A stretch of 34,371 nt of DNA, taken from assembly GCF_041677825.1 (NCBI RefSeq), contig NZ_JBAYPG010000032.1, positions 1 through 34,371 on the forward strand, written 5' to 3'. The position numbers and the translations under genes were made by a program. The DNA is from Castellaniella sp041677825. Its GTDB lineage: Bacteria > Pseudomonadota > Gammaproteobacteria > Burkholderiales > Burkholderiaceae_B. The notes under the pieces were generated by a model. That model did not search any database and had not been told where the DNA came from. It was given only the letters and a program-made list of their open reading frames with translations. Shown in pieces: positions 1 to 8,800 of this stretch (within the stretch, counting starts at the first letter, position 1; the number at the start of each line of letters is the position of its first letter).

Positions 1-222
1 CACCTGCTGGTGAACTACCCGCCCAAGGTGGCCGTCTCGACGCTGGTGAACAGCCTCAAAGGCGTGTCCAGCCGCATGATCCGCAAGCAGAACCACCCGA
101 GCATCCGCGAGAATCTGTGGGGCGGCGCGCTCTGGTCGCCGTCCTACTTCGCCGGTAGCTGTGGCGGTGCGCCCATCGCAATCATCCGCCAGTACATCGA
201 ACAACAGCAGACACCACACTGA
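1..222 (+). CDS. tnpA: IS200/IS605 TnpA transposase, C-terminal fragment
   Basis: The frame is open from the first base of the window, so the gene is cut at its 5' end by the window edge. About 73 codons remain. The sequence has the typical C-terminal part of a Y1 HUH single-strand transposase: an NYPPKVAVSTLVNSLKG segment, then an RK..P.I...LWGGALWSPSYF segment, and a final helix with QYIEQQ. The Tyr of that helix is the family's nucleophile and the following Gln is conserved. TnpA moves single-stranded IS200/IS605 DNA by recognising subterminal hairpins, and one such hairpin lies just after the stop. Whether a tnpB lies on the other side cannot be seen. Confidence 0.9.
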   Translation, partial: HLLVNYPPKVAVSTLVNSLKGVSSRMIRKQNHPSIRENLWGGALWSPSYFAGSCGGAPIAIIRQYIEQQQTPH

Positions 223-282
223 CCGTCCAAAGAACGCCTACGGCGTTCGCGCTATCCTTCCCCGGCCTGAAGGCTGAGGCTT
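223..282 (+). mobile_element. IS200/IS605 right-end region with subterminal hairpin
   Basis: Directly after the tnpA stop there is a perfect inverted repeat, GAACGCC (232-238), loop TAC, GGCGTTC (242-248). It is followed by a CCTTCCCCGGCCTGAAGGC stretch of the kind seen at IS200/IS605 ends. This is where TnpA would bind and cleave the top strand. The exact tip of the element is not certain; I place it near 280 because coding homology of the neighbouring gene resumes at about 283-289. Confidence 0.6.
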
Positions 283-638
283 GCCGCGCACCGGGTCAAG
301 CTGCCCGATTTCATCCCCGGCCTGGGTCAGTTGTTCGTCGACCCGGATACCCTGCCGGCGGCCCGTTCCTGGGCTACGACCACGACGGCAAACTCGTGAG
401 CACCACGTACATGGTGCCCCTGTCCCTGATGACGCCCGACATGAACCTCGCGGACCTGAAAGCACCGGCCGGCACGGTAGACCACGTGGACATGATGTAC
501 AACGCGGGCCATCCGGGTGTGGCCGAGCCGCACGTGCATATCGTGCTCTGGAACATCCCGGACGGCCAGTTGCCGCCCGCGGCCTTGAAGGCCCTGCCAG
601 ATGTCGCGCAGATCCTCAAGGCTGGATCGCTGCCGTAA
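283..638 (+). pseudogene. Small hypothetical protein gene, 5'-truncated by the IS end and frameshifted
   Basis: Two reading frames carry pieces of one protein. From 289 one frame reads HRVKLPDFIPGLGQLFVDPD and continues to about 357. From there the continuation GPFLGYDHDGKLVSTTYMVP is one frame over and runs to the stop at 638. One missing G in the run near 357-362 (GGCGGCCC instead of GGCGGGCCC) would join them. The N-terminus is absent because the IS end abuts it. The C-terminal part has an H-rich segment, YNAGHPGVAEPHVHIVLW, resembling DUF5602/TTHB210-like small proteins, but this family call is tentative. The GTG at 396 could start an 80-residue remnant but has no convincing ribosome site. 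The 3' end overlaps the convergent cupin gene by 23 bp. Confidence 0.65.
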
Positions 639-1179
639 GCAGGCGCCGTACCCATTGGCCGTGGTGATGCATGGCGGGTGCCATGTCGGTCGCACTCGCC
701 AGTTCGAAGCCCGCGAATTCAAAGCCGGGCGCCACCACGCAGCTCACCAGTGCAAACGCGGCTGGATCGTATTCCGTTTCCGGGCCAGCAGTGTGTGCAG
801 CCCTCATGGCAAGCTCGGCCGCAAACCAGCAGCCGGCAGGCACCACAGCCTGAAACCGGGCCCCCGGATGGATGCGTGGGTCACCCAGTTGCGTGATGGC
901 CATCTCATTGCTCGCAGTATCCCAGACATACAGGACGAGCACCGAGCCAGCGTGGAACGACCAGACCTCATCGGCATCGATGCGGTGCCATGCCGAATGA
1001 TCCGCAACCCCCAGCAGGTAATGGATAGCCGTGAGCGTGCTGCGGCTGTGGCCCCGGTAAGGCAGCGTGGATCGGGAACGATAGAGTTCGCGGTAGTACC
1101 CGCCCTCTGGATGCGGCTGCAGGCCCAGGGCCTGGATCAGGTGCTGGGAATGTATATGAGACTGAGAATCATTCTTCAT
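616..1179 (-). CDS. DUF985 (Cupin_5) family protein
   Basis: A 187-residue single-domain cupin. Landmarks are LGLQPHPEGGYYRE near the N-terminus, SR.TLTAIHYLL, HRIDADEVWSFHAG around residues 65-78, VPAGCWFAA, and the C-terminal CVVAPGFEFAGFE strand. These are the hallmarks of the DUF985/YML079W-like family, which folds as a jelly roll. No catalytic activity is established for most members, so the function is unknown. Length is normal for the family. The start is the ATG at 1179; a second gene (porin) starts 56 bp away in the other direction, so the two share a divergent promoter region. Confidence 0.85.
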   Translation of the reverse strand: MKNDSQSHIHSQHLIQALGLQPHPEGGYYRELYRSRSTLPYRGHSRSTLTAIHYLLGVADHSAWHRIDADEVWSFHAGSVLVLYVWDTASNEMAITQLGDPRIHPGARFQAVVPAGCWFAAELAMRAAHTAGPETEYDPAAFALVSCVVAPGFEFAGFELASATDMAPAMHHHGQWVRRLLTAAIQP

Positions 1180-1235
1180 GTTAAAAACCTGGGGGAGCCC
1201 TGTTGGGCCTATTGTGTCATTGTTTCAGGAACGTC

Positions 1236-2375
1236 ATGCCAACACCCCACCTGATTGTCACCGGCCTGCTGAGCGGCCTGTGCCTTGCAGGCCCCGTCCA
1301 GGCCGCTTCATCCATCACCCTCTATGGCATAGTCGATGCAGGTTATGGATATACGCAGTATCGCTACCAACAGGGCGATTCGGCGGCACGGGCCACCACG
1401 TCAGGGGTACGCAGCGGCTACCTGAAAAGCAGCCGGTTCGGCCTCAAGGGAACCGAAGATCTGGGTGATGGCAGCCGAGCCCTGTTCCTGCTCGAGCAGG
1501 AATTCAATCTGGGTGACGGCACCGCCAAAGCGAATCATGCTTTCAGCAAGAAGGCCTATCTGGGTCTGTCCAACGAGCGCTGGGGCACGCTGACGCTGGG
1601 CCGCCAGAAAAGCATCTCGGACCAGTTCATCAGCGTGAACACCACACGCAGTCTGGGCAAGGCCACGCGGGCCTTCGGCGGCGCCGGCGTTACGCGCGAC
1701 AATATGTTTCAATATGTATCGCCAGCATGGTCGGGACTGCAGTTCGGCGTGGGCTATGCTGCCGATGGGGCCATACTGCGCCACTCGCCTGACATCGATG
1801 CGGATGCGGATCGGACCCATTTCCTGAGCACCGGCGTGCGCTACAGGCAGGGGCCGCTGCGCCTGTCCGCCACCCTGGATCGTGAACGGGCCAATGACAA
1901 GAATGGCCACGCAAGGTCGTATGCCGTCACCAACTGGGTGCTGGCGGGTTCATACGATTTCGATGTCGTCCGGCTGACGCTGGCCTATGGGCAGGATCGC
2001 AATGGCAAACTGAAGAAACCGGGCGACATCAGCAGCAAAACCTTTGGCGGCCATGCCCCGACCGGCCTGGGCGACTACAACAACCCGGGCTTCAGATCAC
2101 ACAACTACTATCTGGGGCTGTCTGCCCCCCTTGGAGGTGGGCGCCTGGGCCTGACCTGGTCGCACACGGCGTCCAATCTGGACGACGTCTACGCAGACCT
2201 GCACCCCGGCCAGACACTGGCAACGGCGAAACAGAACATCTATGCCGCAGTCTTCACCTATCCACTGTCCAGACGCACCACGGCCTACAGCTATGCCTCA
2301 TACGGCACCGGGCTGGCCTATCTCGCAGATCTGACTGGCGTGGAAGCCGGCCTCGCCATCCAGCACCGATTCTGA
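1236..2375 (+). CDS. Gram-negative trimeric porin (Porin_4 family)
   Basis: A 379-residue outer-membrane porin. The start is the ATG at 1236, with AGGA at 1227-1230; an upstream in-frame TTG at 1203 has no advantage. The signal peptide spans residues 1-23 with likely cleavage VQA|ASS. The mature N-terminus begins SSITLYGIVDAGYGYTQY, as in Bordetella/Burkholderia porins, followed by SRFGLKGTEDLGDG and YLGLSNERWGTLTLGRQ. The protein ends in Phe (IQHRF), the terminal residue recognised by the BAM machinery. It should form a 16-stranded beta-barrel for passive uptake of small hydrophilic solutes. The substrate cannot be told. A strong hairpin follows the stop. Confidence 0.92.
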   Translation: MPTPHLIVTGLLSGLCLAGPVQAASSITLYGIVDAGYGYTQYRYQQGDSAARATTSGVRSGYLKSSRFGLKGTEDLGDGSRALFLLEQEFNLGDGTAKANHAFSKKAYLGLSNERWGTLTLGRQKSISDQFISVNTTRSLGKATRAFGGAGVTRDNMFQYVSPAWSGLQFGVGYAADGAILRHSPDIDADADRTHFLSTGVRYRQGPLRLSATLDRERANDKNGHARSYAVTNWVLAGSYDFDVVRLTLAYGQDRNGKLKKPGDISSKTFGGHAPTGLGDYNNPGFRSHNYYLGLSAPLGGGRLGLTWSHTASNLDDVYADLHPGQTLATAKQNIYAAVFTYPLSRRTTAYSYASYGTGLAYLADLTGVEAGLAIQHRF

Positions 2376-2377
2376 AG

Positions 2378-2407
2378 GGCATCCCGGAGCGGCACGCCCG
2401 GGATGCC
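2378..2407. terminator. Hairpin after the porin gene (possible terminator)
   Basis: Three bases after the porin stop there is a perfect 10-bp stem, GGCATCCCGG (2378-2387) with CCGGGATGCC (2398-2407), and a 10-nt loop. There is no T-run after it on either strand, so it is not a classical intrinsic terminator. It may mark the mRNA 3' end or work with Rho between the convergent porin and pxpC transcripts. Confidence 0.5.
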
Positions 2408-2434
2408 GACCTGTATCGCAAACCCCTGGCGCCC

Positions 2435-2470
2435 CGCCTCAGGCGCGGTCCCGGCGCGTGGGCTCAGAGG
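2435..2470 (-). repeat. Shared 3'-end element, copy 1 (after pxpC)
   Basis: On the minus strand the pxpC stop lies in CCTCTGAGCCCACGC (2470-2456), followed by a CCGCGCC stretch and a small CGCC-TGA-GGCG hairpin (2445-2435). The same 15 bases and a similar hairpin follow the short-chain dehydrogenase remnant at 18849-18879. It may be a shared terminator-like 3' end. Nothing in databases was consulted. Confidence 0.4.
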
Positions 2471-3426
2471 CTTGCGCGCCACTGCGCCAGGGCCTGCTCG
2501 CGCTCGAGATACAGCGCCTGGGCGGTATCCAGCGATATGGTCTCGAAATACAGGCGCTCACCCGGCGCGCATTGTGCGAGCCTGGGCAGGTCGACACTGG
2601 CCACATGGGCGATCTTCGGATAGCCGCCGGTGGTCTGCCGATCGGCCATCAGAATGATGGGCTGGCCATCGGCTGGGACCTGTACGGCCCCGAACGTAAC
2701 GCCCTGGGAAATCATCTCCAGCGCCTGGTGCTGTTCGAGCGCCACGCCCGAGAGGCGGATCCCCATGCGATCGGACTGTGCGGCGACCCTGAAGCCGGAA
2801 TCCAGAAGGCACCGATGCGCCGCCTCGGTGAACAGGTCCCATTGCGGCCCGGGCACGATCCGTATGCGCCCATCGGATCTCGGTACCGGCGCCACCCGCG
2901 CCGGGCGATGCAGGCGAACAAAATCCTGTGTGCCCAGCAGTGCCTGTTCGGCATCGTCAAGCCCGCCCACCGTGGGCAGGATGTCCCCCTTTTTCAGGGC
3001 CCGACCCTGCAGCCCCCCCATGCCGGCACGTACATGCGTGCTGCGGCTGCCCAGTACGGGTTCGACAGCAAACCCGCCACGCACGGCCAGATAGGCACGC
3101 ACACCGGATACCCGCGGGCCGAAATCCAGCCGCGCCCCGGCCCGCACCACCAGCGCCCGGTTCAGGGGCACCTCTTGCGCGCCAATACGCGCCGACAGGT
3201 GGGCGCCGCAAAGGGCAATCACCTGCGCCTGCCTGAACAGCAGGCTGGGGCCCACCAGGGTCATTTCGAGCGACGCCGCGTCATCCGCGTTGCCCACCAG
3301 GGCGTTGGCGCAGCGATGCGCCCACTGATCCATGGCGCCACTCACCACCACCCCGAAGCGCTGCCAGCCGTAGCGCCCCAGATCCTGCAGCAGCGACAGC
3401 GCACCGGGTTTGAGCACCGCTATCAT
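2464..3426 (-). CDS. pxpC: 5-oxoprolinase subunit PxpC (KipA / biotin-dependent carboxyltransferase family)
   Basis: A 320-residue protein with the AHS2/KipA domain over its whole length. Landmarks are VLKPGALSLLQDLGRYGWQR at the N-terminus, SGAMDQWAHRCANALVGN, YLAVRGGFAVEPVLGSRST around residues 110-130, and SDRMGIRLSG plus ADRQTTGGYPKIAHV near the C-terminus. PxpC works with PxpB and PxpA to cleave 5-oxoproline to glutamate using ATP. The ATG at 3426 overlaps the stop of pxpB by four bases (ATGA), which points to translational coupling. Long upstream extensions of the frame are non-coding read-through. PxpA (LamB/YcsF family) is not in this window. Confidence 0.92.
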   Translation of the reverse strand: MIAVLKPGALSLLQDLGRYGWQRFGVVVSGAMDQWAHRCANALVGNADDAASLEMTLVGPSLLFRQAQVIALCGAHLSARIGAQEVPLNRALVVRAGARLDFGPRVSGVRAYLAVRGGFAVEPVLGSRSTHVRAGMGGLQGRALKKGDILPTVGGLDDAEQALLGTQDFVRLHRPARVAPVPRSDGRIRIVPGPQWDLFTEAAHRCLLDSGFRVAAQSDRMGIRLSGVALEQHQALEMISQGVTFGAVQVPADGQPIILMADRQTTGGYPKIAHVASVDLPRLAQCAPGERLYFETISLDTAQALYLEREQALAQWRASL

Positions 3427-4190
3427 GGCTGGCTGCACCCTGCGTCTGTGATAGGCACGAAACGCACCCGGTCGCCCGGCTGCAAGGTGCAGGGCGAGGC
3501 CCGTGTCGCATCGAACAAGGAGAGTGGCGTGCGACCGATGATGTGCCAGCCACCCGGCGATTCGAGTGGATAGATGCAAGTCTGGTCGTTGGCAATCGCC
3601 ACGCTGCCCGCCGGTACGTGGAAGCGCGGCATGCTGCGCCGCGGCAGCCGCAACTGCGCATCCAGGCCGCCGATATACGGCAGGCCCGGCAGGAAACCCA
3701 GCATGTAGACCCGGTGCGCCGAGGCGATGTGCCGGGCGATGACCTGCTCTGGCGACAGGCCACAGGCCTGCGCCACGGCCGGCAGATCGGGGCCGGCATC
3801 CCCCCCATAGCACACAGGAATGTCCACGGTGCGCGATGCGTCATTCTGCGGCTGAATGCCCTCGGCCAACACGGCTTCGAGCCGCCGGCACAGATTTTCG
3901 TGGGGCCTGCCCTCTTGTGCAAAGCGCTCGGGGCGATAATGCACCGCCACGGTGGTGAACGCAGGCACGATGTCCACAACCCCCGGAATGGCCGCATCGA
4001 GCAGCCGCGCCGCCACACCATGCACGATTTCGTTGGTGTGCAGATCGATGACCTGCCCGAACTCGATGATCACGCAGCAATCACCATCTGCGGTGATGGA
4101 CCACGGCGCATCCGTATTCGCACCACCCGTGGCAGAATCGACGACATGATGAACCGATGCGGTATTCGAGGAACAGAATGATTCTGACAT
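3423..4190 (-). CDS. pxpB: 5-oxoprolinase subunit PxpB (KipI family)
   Basis: A 255-residue AHS1/KipI-family protein. Landmarks are a D.CCVIIEFGQVIDL strand near the N-terminus, VPAFTTVAVHYRPE, the VCYGG motif followed by DLPAVA, LGFLPGLPYIGGLD around residue 165, and SPGGWHIIGRTPLSLFD near the C-terminus. It forms a complex with PxpC for 5-oxoproline hydrolysis. In Bacillus the homologous KipI was first known as a kinase inhibitor. The chosen start is the ATG at 4190; the upstream Shine-Dalgarno match is weak (GGGG). The start faces soxB across a 136-bp divergent region. Confidence 0.9.
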   Translation of the reverse strand: MSESFCSSNTASVHHVVDSATGGANTDAPWSITADGDCCVIIEFGQVIDLHTNEIVHGVAARLLDAAIPGVVDIVPAFTTVAVHYRPERFAQEGRPHENLCRRLEAVLAEGIQPQNDASRTVDIPVCYGGDAGPDLPAVAQACGLSPEQVIARHIASAHRVYMLGFLPGLPYIGGLDAQLRLPRRSMPRFHVPAGSVAIANDQTCIYPLESPGGWHIIGRTPLSLFDATRASPCTLQPGDRVRFVPITDAGCSQP

Positions 4191-4326
4191 GGGACCCCAG
4201 GGAATGCAGCGCACAGCGGCACCGCACAGACCACAACGCGACAGGCGCATGATGTGCAAACCAGCATGCGCCTGCGCTAACATGGCACGATCCTCGTCAT
4301 TCTGGCGGAACAGGCCCGCAAGGACC

Positions 4327-5574
4327 ATGAAGAATCGTTACTCGCTGCTCGATATTGTACGGCATGGCCTGCGCCACAACGCCCACTGGGGCCGTGCCTG
4401 GCGCAGCCCGGAGCCGCGCAGGGCCTACGACGCAGTGATCGTCGGGGCGGGGGGCCACGGGCTGGCCACGGCCTATTATCTGGCCCGCGAGCACGGCCTG
4501 CGCAATGTTGCCGTCCTCGAGAAGGGCTGGCTGGGCGGGGGCAATACGGCACGCAATACGACCATCGTGCGCTCCAACTACCTCTGGGACGAATCCACCC
4601 AGTTGTTCGAAAAGTCCATGCAACTCTGGGAGGGTCTGTCGCAGGCGCTGAACTACAATGTCATGTTCAGCCAGCGCGGGGTCATGAATCTGGCCCATAC
4701 CCTGCAGGAAGTCCGTGACACCCAGCGGCGCATCAATGCCAACCGCTACAACGGGGTCGATGCACACTGGCTCACGCCCGCCCAGATCAAGGCGCTCGTA
4801 CCCAACATCAACCTGCAGGCGCGCTATCCCGTGCTTGGCGCGTCATTCCAGCCGCGCGGCGGGGTCGCCCGGCACGATGCCGTTGCCTGGGGGTTTGCCC
4901 GGGCAGCCGACAGCCTGGGGGTGGACATCATCGAGAACTGTCCGGTCACCAACATCCGCCTGCGCGACGGCGCCATCGAAGGGGTGGACACGGGCAAGGG
5001 CTTCATCGCCACCCGCAAACTGGGCGTGGTGGTGGCCGGGCACTCGAGCGTGCTGGCCGACATGGCCGGCATCCGCCTGCCCATCGAAAGCCACCCCCTG
5101 CAGGCGCTGGTGTCCGAACCGCTCAAGCCCTGTATCCATACGGTCATCATGTCGAACACCGTGCACGCCTACATCAGCCAGTCCGACAAGGGCGATCTGG
5201 TGATCGGGGCCGGCATCGACCAATACCTGGGCTATGGCCAGCGCGGCAGCTATCACAGCATCGAGCATACCCTGCAGGCCATCGTCGAAATGTTTCCGAG
5301 CCTGAGCCGTGTGCGCATGAACCGCCAGTGGGGCGGCATCGTCGATGTCTCGCCCGACGCGAGCCCCATCATATCCAGAACCCCGGTCAAGGGCCTGTAC
5401 TTCAACTGTGGCTGGGGCACGGGCGGCTTCAAGGCCACCCCGGGTTCGGGCTGGGTCTTTGCCCATACCATCGCGCACGATGAACCGCATGCGCTGAACG
5501 CCCCATTTTCTCTCGACCGCTTCCACACCGGGCATCTGATCGATGAACACGGCGCGGCGGCCGTGGCCCATTGA
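4327..5574 (+). CDS. soxB: Sarcosine oxidase beta subunit
   Basis: A 415-residue D-amino-acid-oxidase-fold protein, the usual length for SoxB. The dinucleotide-binding motif is IVGAGGHGLATAYYL at about residues 38-52, followed by LEKGWLGGGNTARNTTIVRS. His183, in ARHDAVAWGF, aligns with the family's covalent FMN histidine. The C-terminus has the NCGWGTGGFKATPGSG motif. The beta subunit holds FAD and covalent FMN and oxidises sarcosine to glycine. The start ATG at 4327 is preceded by AAGGA with a short 2-nt gap; upstream in-frame codons extend into low-quality sequence. It is the first gene of the canonical soxB-D-A-G order. Confidence 0.96.
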   Translation: MKNRYSLLDIVRHGLRHNAHWGRAWRSPEPRRAYDAVIVGAGGHGLATAYYLAREHGLRNVAVLEKGWLGGGNTARNTTIVRSNYLWDESTQLFEKSMQLWEGLSQALNYNVMFSQRGVMNLAHTLQEVRDTQRRINANRYNGVDAHWLTPAQIKALVPNINLQARYPVLGASFQPRGGVARHDAVAWGFARAADSLGVDIIENCPVTNIRLRDGAIEGVDTGKGFIATRKLGVVVAGHSSVLADMAGIRLPIESHPLQALVSEPLKPCIHTVIMSNTVHAYISQSDKGDLVIGAGIDQYLGYGQRGSYHSIEHTLQAIVEMFPSLSRVRMNRQWGGIVDVSPDASPIISRTPVKGLYFNCGWGTGGFKATPGSGWVFAHTIAHDEPHALNAPFSLDRFHTGHLIDEHGAAAVAH

Positions 5575-5585
5575 ACGGAGGCCCC

Positions 5586-5873
5586 ATGCTGCTGATCCGA
5601 TGCCCCTGGTGTGGTGAGCGCGCCGAAAGCGAGTTCTCGTACGGGGGCGAAGCCGACATCCGGCGCCCGACCGACACGGATCACCTGAGCGACGCAGGCT
5701 GGGGCGATTATCTCTTCATGCGCCGCAACCCCTGCGGACCCCTGCGCGAGCAGTGGGTACACGCCCATGGCTGCCGGCGCTGGTTCACACTGGTGCGCGA
5801 TACACAAAGCTACCGCGTACTGGATCAAGACGTGGTGCCCGGTGAAGCCCGGATGGATGAGGAGCCCGCATGA
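5586..5873 (+). CDS. soxD: Sarcosine oxidase delta subunit
   Basis: A 95-residue zinc protein. The ligands known for this family are in place: Cys6 and Cys9 (CPWCG), His59 and Cys63 (HAHGC). The protein also has DYLFMRRNPCGPLREQW, a strong family signature. It is a small subunit of the heterotetrameric enzyme, packing against the alpha subunit. The start ATG at 5586 has a good GGAGG at 5577-5581, eleven bases after soxB. Its stop overlaps the soxA start as ATGA, indicating coupled translation. Confidence 0.96.
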   Translation: MLLIRCPWCGERAESEFSYGGEADIRRPTDTDHLSDAGWGDYLFMRRNPCGPLREQWVHAHGCRRWFTLVRDTQSYRVLDQDVVPGEARMDEEPA

Positions 5874-8800
5874 GCGAACCGTGGCGCCTGCCCTCCGAAG
5901 GGCGCACAGACCGCAGCCAGACACTGCATTTCGAATTCAACGGCAAGGCCTATACGGGGCGGGCCGGCGATACGCTGGCCGCGGCACTGCTGGCCAATGG
6001 CGTGCATTTCGTCGCGCGCAGCTTCAAATACCATCGGCCCCGCGGCATCCTGAGCGCCGGCGTCGAAGAGCCCAACGCCATCGTGCAGCTCGAAAGCGGC
6101 CCGCATACCATCCCCAACGCCCGGGCCACCGAAGTCCTGCTGTACGACGGGCTGCGCGCCACCAGCGTGAACGCCCGACCCAGCCTCGAGAACGACCGTC
6201 TGGCCATCATGCAGCGGCTGGCACCGTTCATGGCCGCCGGTTTCTATTACAAGACCTTCATGTGGCCGCGGCGCTGGTGGGGCCGCTACGAAGAACGCAT
6301 CCGCGATGCGGCCGGCCTGGGCACGGCGCCCGAGCACCCCGATCCGGATCACTACGACAAGCGCTTTGCGCATTGCGACGTGCTGGTGGTGGGGGCCGGT
6401 CCGGCGGGGCTCGCAGCGGCCTGCAGCGCCGCCCGGGCGGGCGCGCGCGTGCTGCTCGTCGAACAGGATGCCGAACCGGGCGGCAGCCTGCTTGCCAACC
6501 CCATCGAAATCGACGGTCGACCCGCCACAGAATGGGTTGCGGCCCGAATGGCCGAACTGCAAGAACTGCCCGACGTGCGCATCCTGCTGCGCACGTCGGT
6601 TGCGGGCTACCACGATCACGATTTCGTCGTGGCTTGCGAGCGCTGTCACGACCACCTGCCCCTGGCACAGCGCCGCGGGGTGCGCGAGCGCCTGTGGAAG
6701 ATCCGCCCTCGGCGCGTGGTGCTGGCCACGGGCGCCCACGAACGGCCCCTGGTGTTCGGCAGCAATGACCTGCCCGGCGTGATGCTGGCCGGGGCCGTCT
6801 CGGCGTACATCCATCGTCACGGGGTGCTTGCGGGGCGCAATGCGGTGCTCTTCACCAACAACGACCTGGCCTACCAGTGCGCCATCGATCTGCAGCGCTG
6901 CGGCGCGCAGGTGCTGGTCGTCGATCCGCGCGCGCCCGGCCAGGGCGCCTTGCCGGCCCAGGCCGCCGCCCTGGGGATCGCCATACATTACCGCACCGTA
7001 GTCGCCGCAGCCGAAGGCGGTCGCCATGTCAAGGCCGTGCGGCTTCAGGCCTATCGATCCACCAGCGCGAATCCTGCGCGAACCATGCCGGATCTCACGC
7101 CCACTGCAGCCAACCCCGCGTCCACCAGTGCGGCGGCCAGGCCCGAGGCCCCGAACACGGTGCCCGGAGCATCGGGCGTCATCGCCTGCGACCTGCTGGC
7201 CATGTCGGGCGGGTTCAACCCGGTCGTGCACCTGCATGCCCAGGCTCGGGGGCACCTGCACTGGGACGACGCCCTCGCCTGCTTCACGCCCATCGAGGCC
7301 CCGGACAGCCACCATCGCAGTGCCGGCGCGGCTGCCGGGCTGTTCGATCTGCAGCAGGCACTCGATCATGGTGTTTCAGCAGGCCGGCAGGCCGCAGCCG
7401 CGGCCCTGGGTGACCCGGTGACGGCACTGCCCCCGGCGCCGCGCTGGCAAGCCCCCACCCAGGCCTGCGACCCCATCCTGCCGCTATGGCTCATCGGCCC
7501 GGTCGAGCGTGCGAACCGCGGCCCCAAGCAATTCATCGATTACCAGAACGACGTCCAGGTGGCCGACATCCTGCTATCGGTGCGCGAAGGGTATCGATCT
7601 GCCGAGCACGTCAAGCGCTATACGTCGATGGGTTTCGGCACGGATCAGGGCAAGCTCGGCAACATCAACGGCATGGCCGTTCTTGCGCTGCTGCAGGGCA
7701 AGCGCATGGCCGAAACCGGCACCACCACCTTCCGGCCCAACTACACACCCATCAGCTTCGGCGCCATCGCCGGGCGTGAACTGGGCGTGCACTTCGATCC
7801 CGTGCGCAAGACCAGCCTGCATGCCTGGAATGTAACGGCCGGCGCCCGGTTCGAAGATGTGGGGCAATGGAAGCGGGCCCATTATTACCCCAGGCCGGGC
7901 GAGTCCATGGTCACCGCCGTGGCCCGTGAATGCCTGGCGGTGCGCAAGGCCGTGGGGCTGCTCGATTACGCCACGCTGGGCAAGATCGACGTCCGCGGGC
8001 CGCACGCCGCCGAATTCCTCAACCGCATGTACATCAACGCCTTCACCCGGCTCAGGCCCGGCCTGTGCCGATACGGTGTGATGCTCGATGAAAACGGCAT
8101 GGTCATGGACGATGGCGTGATCCTGCGCCTGGCCGAAGATCATTTCCTGGTCACCACCACCTCGGCTGGCGCCGCCCGCGTACTGGCCTGGATGGAGCAG
8201 TGGCTGCAGACCGAATGGCCCGAGCTGCGGGTATTCCTGACCTCGATCAGCGACCAGTACAGCGTGGCCACGGTGGCCGGGCCGCAGGCGCGCAAGGTGC
8301 TGCAGGCCGTCTGCCACGACGTTGACCTTTCGCCGACGGCCTTCCCCTTCATGAGTTTCCAGGACGGCCACATCGATGGCATGCCGGTGCGCGTGCTGCG
8401 GGTCAGCTTTTCCGGCGAGCTGTCCTACGAAATCTACGTGCCCGCCGACCTGGGCCGCCCTCTCTGGGAACGCCTGATGCAGGCCGGTGCACCACACGGC
8501 ATCACCCCCTACGGGACCGAGGCGATGCACGTCCTGCGGGCCGAAAAAGGCTACGTCATCGTCGGCCAGGACACCGATGGGTCCGTCAGTCCCATCGACC
8601 TGGGCCTGGGTGGCATGGTCTCGAAAACCAAGGATTTTCTCGGCAAGCGATCCCTGGCCCGCAGCCATACGGCGGGTTCGGGGCGCAAGCAGCTGGTGGG
8701 GCTGCTGACGCAGGATCCCACGCAAGTGCTGCCCGAAGGGGGCCAGATCCTGCAGGCGCCCACCACGGCCCGTCTGGCTGACATGCAGGGCCATGTCACA

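Noticed and set aside
4189..4326. N-terminal extension of SoxB to an upstream ATG
   Set aside because: The extension would cover the divergent promoter region, is Arg/Cys-rich and unlike SoxB; the ATG at 4327 gives the usual N-terminus.
5825..7369. Long open frame (514 codons) on the minus strand opposite soxA
   Set aside because: It is antisense to a clearly conserved subunit, has biased composition and no domain. High GC content makes such shadow frames common.
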